DNA of 64,000 bases. It comes from Vibrio coralliilyticus. Its GTDB lineage: Bacteria; Pseudomonadota; Gammaproteobacteria; Enterobacterales; Vibrionaceae. Within the stretch, counting starts at the first letter, position 1; each line of letters begins with the position of its first letter. Positions 16,751 to 28,100 of the stretch are shown one piece after another. The notes below the pieces were generated by a model that was not told where the DNA came from, did no database searches, and worked only from the letters and a program-made list of their open reading frames with translations. Both the position numbers and the translations under genes were made by a program. Location of the stretch: contig NZ_CP024628.1 of the NCBI RefSeq assembly GCF_024449095.1, forward strand, positions 1,240,001 through 1,304,000. The letters are read 5' to 3'.

Positions 16751-16906
16751 TTCAATCAATAGCTATCCGACCGAGTCTAAGCTCGGCAAGAAATAAACAA
16801 AAATAAATAAAAAATAAGAAGTCAGTCTTTTTGGTAAGAAAGACTCTGTTTCAACGAATAAACACTGCCTCGGAGCGTCTCACTTCTAATACACTTTCAA
16901 CAAAGC

Positions 16907-17380
16907 TTACGCTTGTATTGACGTTATAAAATTAAGCACCCCGTCACTGCCTTTCTCAATTAGTTCAAACGCTTTTTGATGACGTGCACGACTACCTTGA
17001 TAAGGATCAGGGATTTCCTTTTCTTCAATGTCCGAGTAAGAGAGGAACAAAGCCAGCTTACTCCTGTGCTCTCTAGGACATAGGTCATGTAGAGAGGCCA
17101 AATTGGCTCTATCTGCCGCTAAGACCATGTCATAATTGGAAAAATCTTCTTCCTTAACCTGAGTTGCCGTCAAACCACTTAGGTTATAACCATGCTGACT
17201 CGCCAGCGTTTGAACGTGCCTATCTGGTGAATTCCCGACCTGATCCCGGAGGGTTCCAGCACTAGCAATATCCAGTGCTAGGCCTCGCTGGTCTGCTTTT
17301 GTTTTCAGAACAACCTCAGCGAGTGGCGAACGGCAAATATTACCCATACAAACAATAAGGATAGAAGGCATACTTTCCAT
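16907..17380 (-). CDS. vpsU: VpsU, low-molecular-weight protein tyrosine phosphatase
   Basis: 157 residues of the Wzb/Etp family. The active-site loop near the N-terminus is VCMGNICRSPLAE (C-x5-R-S), followed by SAGT, and the general acid Asp is in IPDPYQGS near residue 120. In polysaccharide systems such phosphatases act on the Wzc-type tyrosine autokinase that controls chain length and export. That kinase (VpsO in the V. cholerae vps-II cluster) is not in this window. It is the first gene of the vps-I run and is divergent from the Dcu carrier. ATG codons at 17380 and 17371 are both possible; neither has a strong ribosome binding site. Confidence 0.92.
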   Translation of the reverse strand: MESMPSILIVCMGNICRSPLAEVVLKTKADQRGLALDIASAGTLRDQVGNSPDRHVQTLASQHGYNLSGLTATQVKEEDFSNYDMVLAADRANLASLHDLCPREHRSKLALFLSYSDIEEKEIPDPYQGSRARHQKAFELIEKGSDGVLNFITSIQA

Positions 17381-17792
17381 AATTACTTACCAAATTTATA
17401 TAGGTTTCGTGCAAACCATAAATCGGCTATAGGGTATCTCATTGGTGTTGGCGAAGTTGTCTCAATTTTGAGTATATAAAATAATTTGCCGAATAAAATT
17501 TGAGTAATTATTCAAACAACCATTGAAAGTCATTGCACATTGAATGACTGCAAGCTGGTAAACCTACGCCTTCCGTTTAAAAGATCAACATCCTAAACCC
17601 ACCGCCCATTTAGGTTCCAATAGTGTGAAACTATTGTTAAGAGTCAGTAAGTTGTATTGATATCTCTGTGAGCAGTATCTTAGAAAGCACTTTCCATTTT
17701 TACTCATCCGTATTGTGTGACCACCAACGAAGAAATTTATTCGTTAGCTTCTGACAATGTCTTTATCCACAATATATTTAAGGAATTGCTCT
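17381..17792. other. divergent promoter region vpsU / dcu carrier
   Basis: This 412-base gap holds the promoters for the vps run (leftward) and the C4-dicarboxylate carrier (rightward). The part near vpsU is AT-rich with two inverted repeats (17461-17472 and 17499-17516). I found no JUMPStart-like element, riboswitch or small ORF with a credible start. Confidence 0.5.
17461..17516. promoter_or_regulatory. two TTGAG-type inverted repeats upstream of vpsU
   Basis: CTCAA-TT-TTGAG at 17461-17472 and TTTGA-8-TCAAA at 17499-17516 lie 81-136 bases upstream of the vpsU start. They share the TTGA/TCAA core and could bind a dimeric regulator. In V. cholerae VpsR and VpsT activate the equivalent promoter, but I cannot match these repeats to either binding site with confidence. 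Confidence 0.35.
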
Positions 17793-19121
17793 ATGTTGTA
17801 TTTTGAGTTTCTTTTCCTGTTACTTATGCTCTATATCGGCTCTCGCTACGGCGGTATCGGTTTAGGTGTCGTTTCAGGAATTGGTTTGGTGATTGAAGTC
17901 TTCATATTTAAGATGCCACCGACATCACCGCCAGTCACCGTCATGCTGATCATTCTCGCCGTTGTCACTTGTGCATCTATCTTAGAAGCGGCTGGAGGAC
18001 TGAAATATATGCTGCAAGTGGCTGAGCGGCTTCTGCGCAAGAACCCTAAACGCGTCACACTCATTGCTCCATTCGTCACTTACTCCATGACGTTTCTTTT
18101 GGGGACAGGTCATGCTGTGTATTCCATCATGCCTATTATCGGCGATGTAGCACTGAAAAATGGTATTCGTCCTGAGCGGCCAATGGCAGCCTCTTCAGTC
18201 GCTTCACAGATAGCGATCACTGCGTCACCAATATCTGCTGCAGTAGTCTATTACCTCGCTCAGCTTGCCGATATTCAACACGATATCACTTTAGTTTCTA
18301 TCTTGATGGTTACGGTACCCGCAACGCTATTTGGCACGCTTTTGATGTCTCTATACAGCCTTAAACGTGGTAAAGAGTTAAGCGAAGATCCTGAGTATCA
18401 AGCGAGGCTTAAAGATCCTGAGTGGAAAAAACGTATCGAAAGTACCACTGCAACTTCTCTCGACGAAGTCTTACCGGCATCCGCGCGTAATGCAGTGCTG
18501 ATCTTCCTTGCCTCGATTATCACTATTGTGATCATCGCGATGGTGCCAGAAATTCGCACCGTCGTTGAAGGGGATAAGCCGATTAAGATGTCGGTCATCA
18601 TTCAAATGATGATGTTGTGTTTCGGTGGTGTGATCTTATTGGCGACCAAAACTGACCCCCGCGATGTTCCCAACGGCGTGGTATTTAAGTCAGGTATGGT
18701 CGCAGCGATTGCCATCTTTGGTATTGCATGGATGTCCGACACTTATTTTCAATATGCCATGCCACAGTTTCGCTCTGGTATCGTTGAAATGGTGACAAAC
18801 TACCCTTGGACTTTCGCCTTGGCTTTATTCATCGTCTCTGTTGTGGTCAATTCGCAAGCAGCAACAGCTCGTATGATGCTCCCTGTTGGTCTGGGGCTCG
18901 GCTTAGATCCTGCCCTATTGATTGGTTTGATGCCTGCCGTTTACGGCTATTTCTTCATCCCGAATTACCCTTCAGATATTGCCACGGTGAACTTTGATAC
19001 TTCCGGTACAACCAAAATCGGTAAGTGGTATTTCAACCACTCATTTATGTCGGTCGGCTTGATAGGTGTGATTGGTGCATGCTGCCTAGGATACGTGCTA
19101 GGTCAGGTTGTTATAGGCTAA
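17793..19121 (+). CDS. Dcu-family anaerobic C4-dicarboxylate carrier
   Basis: 442 residues with about ten to twelve membrane helices. The N-terminus MLYFEFLFLLLMLYIGSRYGGIGLGVVSGIGL and the core GTGHAVYSIMPIIGDVALKNGIRPERPMAASSVASQIAITASPISA are characteristic of the DcuA/DcuB family, which exchanges fumarate, malate or aspartate for succinate across the inner membrane. The ATG at 17793 has AAGGAA 7 bases upstream; the longer frame from 17757 adds 12 residues without family support. A vs B type cannot be settled by eye. It is a single-gene unit ending in a strong terminator. It separates the vps run from the giant adhesin and has no evident functional link to either. Confidence 0.92.
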   Translation: MLYFEFLFLLLMLYIGSRYGGIGLGVVSGIGLVIEVFIFKMPPTSPPVTVMLIILAVVTCASILEAAGGLKYMLQVAERLLRKNPKRVTLIAPFVTYSMTFLLGTGHAVYSIMPIIGDVALKNGIRPERPMAASSVASQIAITASPISAAVVYYLAQLADIQHDITLVSILMVTVPATLFGTLLMSLYSLKRGKELSEDPEYQARLKDPEWKKRIESTTATSLDEVLPASARNAVLIFLASIITIVIIAMVPEIRTVVEGDKPIKMSVIIQMMMLCFGGVILLATKTDPRDVPNGVVFKSGMVAAIAIFGIAWMSDTYFQYAMPQFRSGIVEMVTNYPWTFALALFIVSVVVNSQAATARMMLPVGLGLGLDPALLIGLMPAVYGYFFIPNYPSDIATVNFDTSGTTKIGKWYFNHSFMSVGLIGVIGACCLGYVLGQVVIG

Positions 19122-19137
19122 GAGTATGAAATAAAAC

Positions 19138-19180
19138 AAAGCGCCCTCAACCTAGCCTGAACGAGGTTGAGGGCGCTTTT
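19138..19180. terminator. bidirectional terminator between the Dcu gene and the adhesin
   Basis: GCGCCCTCAACCT (19141-19153) and its exact complement (19164-19176) form a 13-base GC-rich stem with a 10-base loop, flanked by A-run and T-run. It serves both convergent genes. Confidence 0.92.
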
Positions 19181-19190
19181 CTATCCAGAA

Positions 19191-22100
19191 TTACTGATCG
19201 TGGACGATAATATGCTGCTCAAGCAAGGTCGATATAATTTGCGATGAATCCATGCTGTTGAAGTCAATTTGTTGACCTAAATCCTCCACCAGAATGGTTT
19301 GCTCGCCATTTCCATTGCCATCAGGGTGCACTTTAAGTTCAATATCATCCCCATCTACTAACTTGGCATCCAAATGGGACAATAAAGTATCCATATCCAC
19401 ATTAGCTTGTTTCAGTTCAGGTAACACTTCACGCAGGTCAATCTGATCTCCTTCAGCGATACTGAAATCGGTAATAGTGTCCGTCGTACCATCATCAATT
19501 TCATGCCAAGTAAAGATATCTTCACCAGTACCGCCTGTCAGGATGTCTGAACCTAAACCACCATCAAGAATGTCGTTACCAGCACCACCCAGTAAGGTGT
19601 CATCGCCAGCACCACCAATCAAAGTATCATTGCCAGTGCCTCCTTCGATTCGATCGTCACCGGAACCGGTCTGCAACTCGATACCTTCGTCACTTCCCAA
19701 TAGCTGGTTATCTTGGCTAGAGGAAGAAACATCAATATCGGAGACATCATTGGTCACGTTAAGGTTGATATCAATAGGTGCTGATTCAGCCGAAGAGCTA
19801 TCCGTTTCAGTCGACACCGCAGTCAATTGAATGGTATGTGACCCTTCTTGAGCACCAACAATAGAGACGCTATCAATATCATCTGCTGGCACGACAACTT
19901 TACCGTCCACTGGAACCAGTGTTCCTGACGATGTTTCCACCGTTGATCCAGCAGGAAGCCCCGACAACTCCATAGATAGAACTTCATGCACATCCGTGAG
20001 TGCCGCAACGATCCCCAGTAGAGCGATACCATTATTGCTTGCTGTTAGGCTGGCATTAATGTTCTTCACATAATTGTTATCTGGCGTAATCGATAGAGTT
20101 GGCGCGTTGGCAACAGGCGTAATCGTGATCGGTTTTTGCGTTGTCTCCGACATCACCATGCCTGAAGGGTTACCTGAATCCGTCGCAGTAATGGTGAGCA
20201 TCACGCTGTCAGATGGGGCGTGAGTCGCATCAAAGGTTACACCAGTGCCAGCAGATGGAGAATCCAGCAGGGTATTCAGTTCACCAATGGTGCCCGTCAA
20301 TGTAATTGAACTGCCCGACGACGGAGTTGCTGTGATTGAAGAACCCGTAGGTATGGTTACATTCAGCTGTCCAAAATCGACCGTGAGCGTGACTGTCATA
20401 GCATCATCAGCAAATGCGTCAACATAGTCTGCATCACTAACGGAGATTCCACTGATCAACTGACCCGAAGACTCATTGATGATGGTCGTAATGTCGTCCA
20501 CATCAATCTCAGGCTTATCATTTACCCCTATCACAGACAATGAAACCGTACCTGTATCTTGAAGGAAGTCATTGACCCCGTTCGTTGTACCATTGTCCTC
20601 TATGGTATAGCTGATGGACACATCACCATTAAAGTCATCTGCTGCCGTAAACGTCCAAGAAACACCATCAGGGTTAAGAGTCAGTGTACCTTGCTCTGCA
20701 GGGACGGAGATGGACTTAACCACCAAATCATCACTATCAATGTCGTTGCTAGCGGCAATCAGTTGCGCAGCGGTAATCTGAATACTGCCTTCTTCAAGAA
20801 TATCCCCTAGGTCAAGATCACCAGCTTGAGGTTCGTCATTCACTTCAGAGACATGAATAACGAATGACGTTTCGTTGGTGTTTGAGGTATCTGGGTTTAC
20901 AGCATCCACCGAACCCACATTACCTTGATCGTCGATGTGGGCCGTCACTTTAACGCCATCAGTGTCGATCAAATCATTGCTGTTTTCATCCGGCTTGAAT
21001 GTGACAAGGTCTTGAGCAAGAGCCGTATTGATGTCAGCAACTTTACCCGTAATTGTCACAGTCTGACCTGAGGCATCCACCAAAACGGTCAGCCCATTGT
21101 TAGCTGCTATCGTGGTGTTTTGGAATAGCTCGCCGCTGTCCACATTTAAAGTCAAGGTGTATTCTGCATCAGGCTCATCAAGGCTAGAATCCACATCAGA
21201 CACCGTGAAGCCTTTAATCGCCACGACAGTATCTTCTGCGGTCTGGATATCAGCAATATTGTTAAACTCTGGGCGGTCATTCACCGCTTCAACATCAACA
21301 GCGACATCAAAGACCTGATTCGTTGTCGGGCCAAGATACTCATTGCCATCTGCATCTTTATCCACCGACTGGACGGTAATTTTCAGGCTGTCTTGATTCC
21401 AAGTACCTTTGTTGTGATCCCCAGAATTAAACACAATCTTGTCGACTTCCTGAGTATCGACACGTAGCTCCCATTTACCATTACCTAAATTGGTCGCAGG
21501 TGTCACCCCATCTGGATAGTAAATCGTCGCACCGTCCGGTACTTGCTCAACAGTAATCAACAATGTCTCTGGCTGATCCTGAGCAGAATCACCCGGTAAC
21601 AGATCGGTTTTATCAACAATACTCGCGTTGATAGCAATGTCGATGTTCTCACCTTCATTACCTGTCACACGGCTTATTGGGTCAATGTCTACCACATCGC
21701 CAACAGGGGTAACATCAATGGTGAATTGCCCTTGATGTGCAGTCGGCTCTTGTAACAGTTGCTCTTGAGTAAACACGGTAATGCCAATATCGGCGGTGCC
21801 ACTGAAGTGCTCTGCTGGGCGAATAGCAATCGCTGACAGATCAATTTCTGTAACGCTCGGGTCAGTCAATTGAATAACCCATTCACCACCACCACTATTC
21901 TTCACTACAAAGTCAGACGAAGTACTGGTTATTATAAAGTCATCAGGCACACCCGTTAATTTGGCTGAAAGGAATTGCTCTGAGCCATCCGTGTCATTCA
22001 AGGCGATCGACAATCCAGAACCACCTGAAGTGAGCGAAATGTCGGTATCTTCATCGCCAACCACAACGATATTGTCCGCTGCGGTTGGCATAGTGACAGG

Positions 22101-25100
22101 ATCTAGGACCGGCGTGATATCAATGTCCACGTTCTGCGTGAAGGTGCGCTCACTACTCGTATTGGAAACTTGCGTCGTACCTGTGGTATCAAAAGTGGTT
22201 TGGTCGACCACCGTACCTTTCACAGTAAAGGAGATTGAATTACCACTGCTGTCCGTCGGATAATTTTCTTTAGGCACAAAGTACAAACCATCCAATGCCG
22301 CCTGAATGACCGCAGGATCGTTAGAATCAACGACAAACACACTGCTGTCTGGCTGAATCGGGTCACCATTTACATCAGCGAAATAACCCAAGCTAGAATC
22401 AGGTAACGTGATTTCAACTCTCGTCAGTGTTTCTTGGCCTTGGTGACTATCGTTGCGAACATCTGCCAAATCAATATCAAGATCTAACTTAATAAGATTA
22501 TCTTCCAGTGCATTAGCGTCCAACTGAGTACCCGTGCCTTTTTCCACTGAAGTCGCGCTCAGGCTTATTTCAGGAGTGACATCGCTGTCGAGAGGCTGAC
22601 CCTGCTCGCCCGCTCCCGCCGCTATATCAGCTACCGGTGTCACAGCGACAGGGATATTTAGTTCGACGCGATTCTCATCACCTGATGCTTTATCCGTGGT
22701 GACAAAGGTAATCGGCAGATTGAAGTCACCTGCATAATCTTCAGGCAGTTCTAATTTTAGGCCATCAGGAATAGAAATACTGCCGTCAGGGTTGATGGTT
22801 GCTTCAAACAGATAAAGGTTATTAGCAAAATCGTACTCAGCCCCGATGACCTTAAGACCACTTACTTCTGCCGGAATGTCGCTTGGGTCAATCACAATGG
22901 TGAACTGGTCAGCGACACTATCAGCAGTGCTCACATTGCTACCATCGACACCAATTTGGACAACATTGCTTATTTGACTACTAAGGTCAATGTAGTTGTC
23001 TTCGACTCCCGTGATAATGGCGTCTGGAGTTGTTATTTGCTCAATCACAGCTGCTTCACTGTTTTGGCCAACAACACTACTTGGGAAAGTCAAATCTATC
23101 GTGGTTGATTTTTCACTAACCGAACCACTTTCGTTTTCATCACCTTTATCGTAAACCTGAGCGACAAACTCAACGGTCAAGGTACTGCTCGGTAATCCAT
23201 TACTATCGGTGTAATTTAGGCCATCAGGCGCAACGATACTGAAGTTTTCTTCGTCAGTGACTGTCCAAGAGCCGTCACCATTATTAACCGCGCCTGTAAC
23301 AAACAGCTGATCCAAATCATCGCCTGAAATGCCGACAAAACGCACCACCACTTCTTTGACTAGTTCGTCCGAGCTCGGATCAAAGTCTTCAAAGGCAATA
23401 ACATTCGCATCACCATTCTGATCGTTGATAGTGAAGTCTATACGACCATCATCATCTGTATCGTCAATCGTGGTCACAACAGCATTATTCGATTTGACCT
23501 GAAGATCACCATCACTCTCAACAATTGGCCTAACAACAACGGTGAGTGAACCAGTCACTTCTTTCGTGGCAACACTGTCGCCATTATTATCAGCATCATG
23601 CTCTTCGATGACCAATTTGGTCTGTAAGTTCATATCAACGCTAGAGTCTTCTGGCGGCTTAACCCGAACGACAGGTTGGCTGGAGTTTTCATCCAGTCCT
23701 GTGATCGTCAACGTATTGCTGACGTCATCATACATCGCGGTGCCGCCTGTGTAGTTAGCTACTGGAACGCCATCAATCGTAATCTCAACATCTTCAGGGA
23801 AACCTGAAATAGTAATGGATGAGACGAACTCATAATCACGATCATTGGCATCTGGTGCTCTGTCAGGATTCTCTGCATTTTGCAGATTCCAAGGGACGAC
23901 AATAAAGCTGTCTTCGTTACCTGTAGAAGTCCTGCTGTAAGCATCATCACTCCCACCAGCATCAATCACAGGCACAACTTTAACCAGAATGCTGCCATCC
24001 ACTTCTCTGATGTGGCCATCGTTCTCCGTAACGATAACTTTCGTCGTGATATTGATGTCTTCGGTCGAATGTTTTGGCGGTTCAACCGTAATACCTGAAC
24101 TGTATTGCTCTTGAGTAATATTGGCCTGATAAATAGGACCGTTAGCGTCACTACCTGCGTATACCAAATCAATAACACCGCCATTGCTGTCGTACAATTG
24201 CACGCCATCGGGGATATCTGAAAGCAGCACAGTGATCGATTCAGAGTTATCATTGACACCATCTTTTTCTTCACCCGATAGGACAGCAAAACTCAACTCA
24301 ATACTTGAGTTTTCGTTAATAACAACCTGAGCACCTGCATTACCATTGCCGTCTGTATAGCTGTACCAAGTATCAAGTTCAGCACCTGTGATAGGCACAT
24401 CAGGAACATCGGGAAGATAAGGAATATCAGCAACACCTTTGACAGATACATGGACTGTTTTACCAGCACTCATTTCAGTCACATCGGTGACCTGAGAGCC
24501 ATCACCAAGTGTTGCGGTATCTTTCACCACACCCGTTGCCTCAAAGGTGAAGTCCTCGTTGGAATGCAGCGGTGGCTGAATCTCGACCTTGTCTAAGTCA
24601 GATTGTGCAATCTCATAGTAGCTACCACTACCATCAGTAATCAATGGTAGCGGATCACCGGAACTCACCCAACGCACTTCAAAGCCAGCCAGCGGCTGAC
24701 CATTTTCGTCAGTAAAATCAGACAGACGAACGTAGAGTACTTCAGACGTATCTCCCGGAGTATCAATATCGGCAGTCGAGTTGAGCGTAATGACTTTGTC
24801 GAGTGTCAACGGCTCATGATCCGTGTCAGGATCGACCGTATTTTGACTCGCTGCATTATCCTCAAAAATGGCAATACGATTAACGGAGAAACTACTTTCA
24901 TCGGCTTGCGGTGTAACATTAAATACCAGCTCTTGCACCACAGATTCTGCGATTTCTTTACCCGAGACAGCATTAGAGTCTTCTTCAGTTAATGCTTTCG
25001 CGTCAAACTTAATCGCACCAGAGAAGTTATCCCTCGGATTTAACTGAACACTGTTGATGTCATCAGAGCTTATCAGATACACACCTGACGAAGACTCTGA

Positions 25101-28100
25101 AATAACGTTTCCTGACGCATCCAGTAACTCAAACTCGCCTTGACCTTGAGTCACCTCAAGACGGTACGTAATCGTCTCTGGATTGCTGGTATCTTGTGTC
25201 ACTGCACTCAAGTTGAGCGTCTGATGAGCGCCATCTTCTGTTAAGGTGTACTCGTAAGTGCTATTAGCATCATCCCAAGTGGCAATATCGGCGACACTTT
25301 CCACTTCAATTCTGAAACTAGAGTTCAACCGATGATCCAATACTCCATCGTTATCAATTTCAAGCTGGTACCTGATTCGGATACCTGACTCATTGGTCGA
25401 GTAGTTTCTATCTGGCACAAAATACAGGTTAGTGATTGTGGTGATTTGATCGCCATCGCCATTCACACTCGATGTCTGATCAATCAAAGCTCCATCAATG
25501 TAAATTTTGCCTCTGTTGTCTGGCTCAAGTTCGACGTATTGGCTGCCGTCATAGTAATAGAAGGTACCGTGGTGATCTCCCGCCTTGATCGTCATGCCAC
25601 CGATAGATTCGTTGTTATCCGCATCATACAAATTCGCTTGAAGCAAAATCTGTGTTGGGGAGTCAAGACCCGTAATGTCGCTCTGGTTATCCTGAACGTT
25701 AGCAGTATCAAGGGTATTCGGATTATTTGGATCGTAGTCAATCGACGGATCACGCCCCGACTCTTCGAAAGTCGTAACTTTGAGAGCGATTGCTGACGCT
25801 TTCCTATCGACGATGGTCAGATCCAATTGCGCCGTTGAGGTATCTTTGTCTCCATCCATCGCAGTCACGTCAATACTAAAATCAAACGTATCACCGTCAT
25901 GTTCTAGGTTATCGTACGCTTTGAAACGGATGTCACCATTAGAGTTGACTCTCAACTCACCCAGTTCGCGGATATCTCTTGTTCCGCTACCAGTATCGTA
26001 TTCTTCGTAAACTTTGATCGTTTGATTGCCAGACTGAATATCGACACTATCGACATAGGTACCATTTTCACCGCCAAATTTAATCACCGAAGTACCATCT
26101 GTAGTCCCTTCAATCATCGTAATAGCAGCGTCATCAGCCCCTTTATCAGTGGAGGCTTCAAACATATTCACTCTCTTGAAACCACTGCCTTCAACTCTAG
26201 AAATCGAGTGGTCAGTCAACAATGGAACATCATCGACGACGGTAATTGGTAGAGTAATCTCAGCGGACTCATCTCCATCAAAATCTGTCGCTTTGATTGT
26301 AAAGTCTATTTGGACGCTGTTTTCACCCGCACCGTCTGGATGATCAAGAGGTTTAAGTAATTCAAATTGATAGCTGTTGTCTGATGTGTCAAAAACAATT
26401 CTAAATACTGGCTCATGACCATTTTCAGTCATTGCTGTATAAGTGAACGTCGTACCACTGGTTTGGACAGCAGCCCACTCAAGCGCTTCGCCGTCAGCAG
26501 ACAAGCCATCTAACGTATCATCTGCATTAGTTAACTCATATTCCACAACACTGTCAGCGCCTTCAGCGATAATGAAGTTACCATCAATCGTGGTGTCTTC
26601 AGAGCGATCCGAGCCAATACTCGCTAGGTCATCTTCGTCGACAGATGTTTCCCCTGTCGTCCCAGTTAGTACAGGTTGATCATCAATGACTTCAATTGGC
26701 AAGCGGACAGCTGGTGAAGTGTCGTTGTCTTTATCGATCGCAACCACATCAAACGGAATGGTCAACGTATCACTGTTTTGTGCATGATCCAGAGCTTTGA
26801 ATTGGGTGTAAGTATAATCACCGTTGTCAGACAGCACTAAAGTGAAGACCACTTGACCGCCAGCCACACCTTGATAAGTGGTCGCGCCGGTAACGCCATT
26901 AACCCCGGAAATCGTAACGGCTTGCCCATTAGACGTTAGACCATTTTGTGTATCAGCTATATTCACCAACTCATAAGCAACAACACCATCAGCCCCTTGT
27001 GAGGTGACAAAACTGCCTGTCGCAACGGCGACTACACCAGACGAATCAGAACCTGCTGCCGTGTCATCTTCATCAATGACAAACGTGCTTGATGGATCAA
27101 TAGATCGAATTGTCGGGCTGTCATCGCCAATCGTCACCGGCAGTGTAATGCGGTCAGTGTCGCCATCGGTATCGGTCGCCACCACCGTAAAATCAAGGCG
27201 TTCACTGTCGCTGTTGGCGTCATGGTCAATCGGACCTTTTAGCTCAAAGGTGTAGCTACCATCAGGGCGCAACGTCAGTACAAACACATCGCCATCTACG
27301 CTGGAAGCCGTGTACGTGGCCACACCATCGGTATCGATAGATTCAGAGAGCGTCACCGCTTTGCCCTGAGACGTCAGGCCATCAATCGGGTTGCTGGTCA
27401 GGTCAAGCTGGTAGCTCACGACCTTATCCGCCCCTTCAAGCGTAGTGAAATCTCCGTCTTTGCTCACGCGTGTTGCGTCTGGGCTAGTGCCACTGGCTAA
27501 GTCATTCTCATTGAGGATTAACACCTCGGCCGAGGCGATGTTCGGGCTATCATCGCCAATGGTCACAGGTAGAGTAATGCGGTCAGTGTCGCCATCGGTG
27601 TCGGTCGCCACCACCGTGAAATCAAGGCGTTCACTGTCGCTATTAGCGTCATGGTCAATCGGACCTTTCAGCTCAAAGGTGTAGCTGCCATCAGGGCGCA
27701 GCGTCAGTACAAACACGTCGCCATCAGTGCTGGAAGCTGTGTACGTGGCCACACCATCGGCATCGATGGACTCAGAGAGCGCCACCGCTTTGCCCTGAGA
27801 CGTCAGGCCATCAATCGGGTTAGTGGTCAGGTCAAGCTGATAGCTCACGACCTTATCCGCCCCTTCAAGCGTGGTGAAGTCTCCGTCTTTGCTCACGCGT
27901 GTCGCGTCTGGGCTGGTGCCACTGGCTAAGTCATTCTCATTGAGGATTAACGCCTCGGCCGAGGCGATGTTCGGGCTATCATCGCCAATCGTCACCGGCA
28001 GGGTAATGCGGTCGGTGTCACCATCGGTGTCAGTCGCCACCACGGTGAAATCAAGGCGTTCACTGTCGCTGTTAGCGCCATGGTCAATCGGACCTTTCAG

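Noticed and set aside
17381..17792. JUMPStart/ops element before the vps run
   Set aside because: No GGCGGTAG core or extended JUMPStart sequence is visible on the minus strand.
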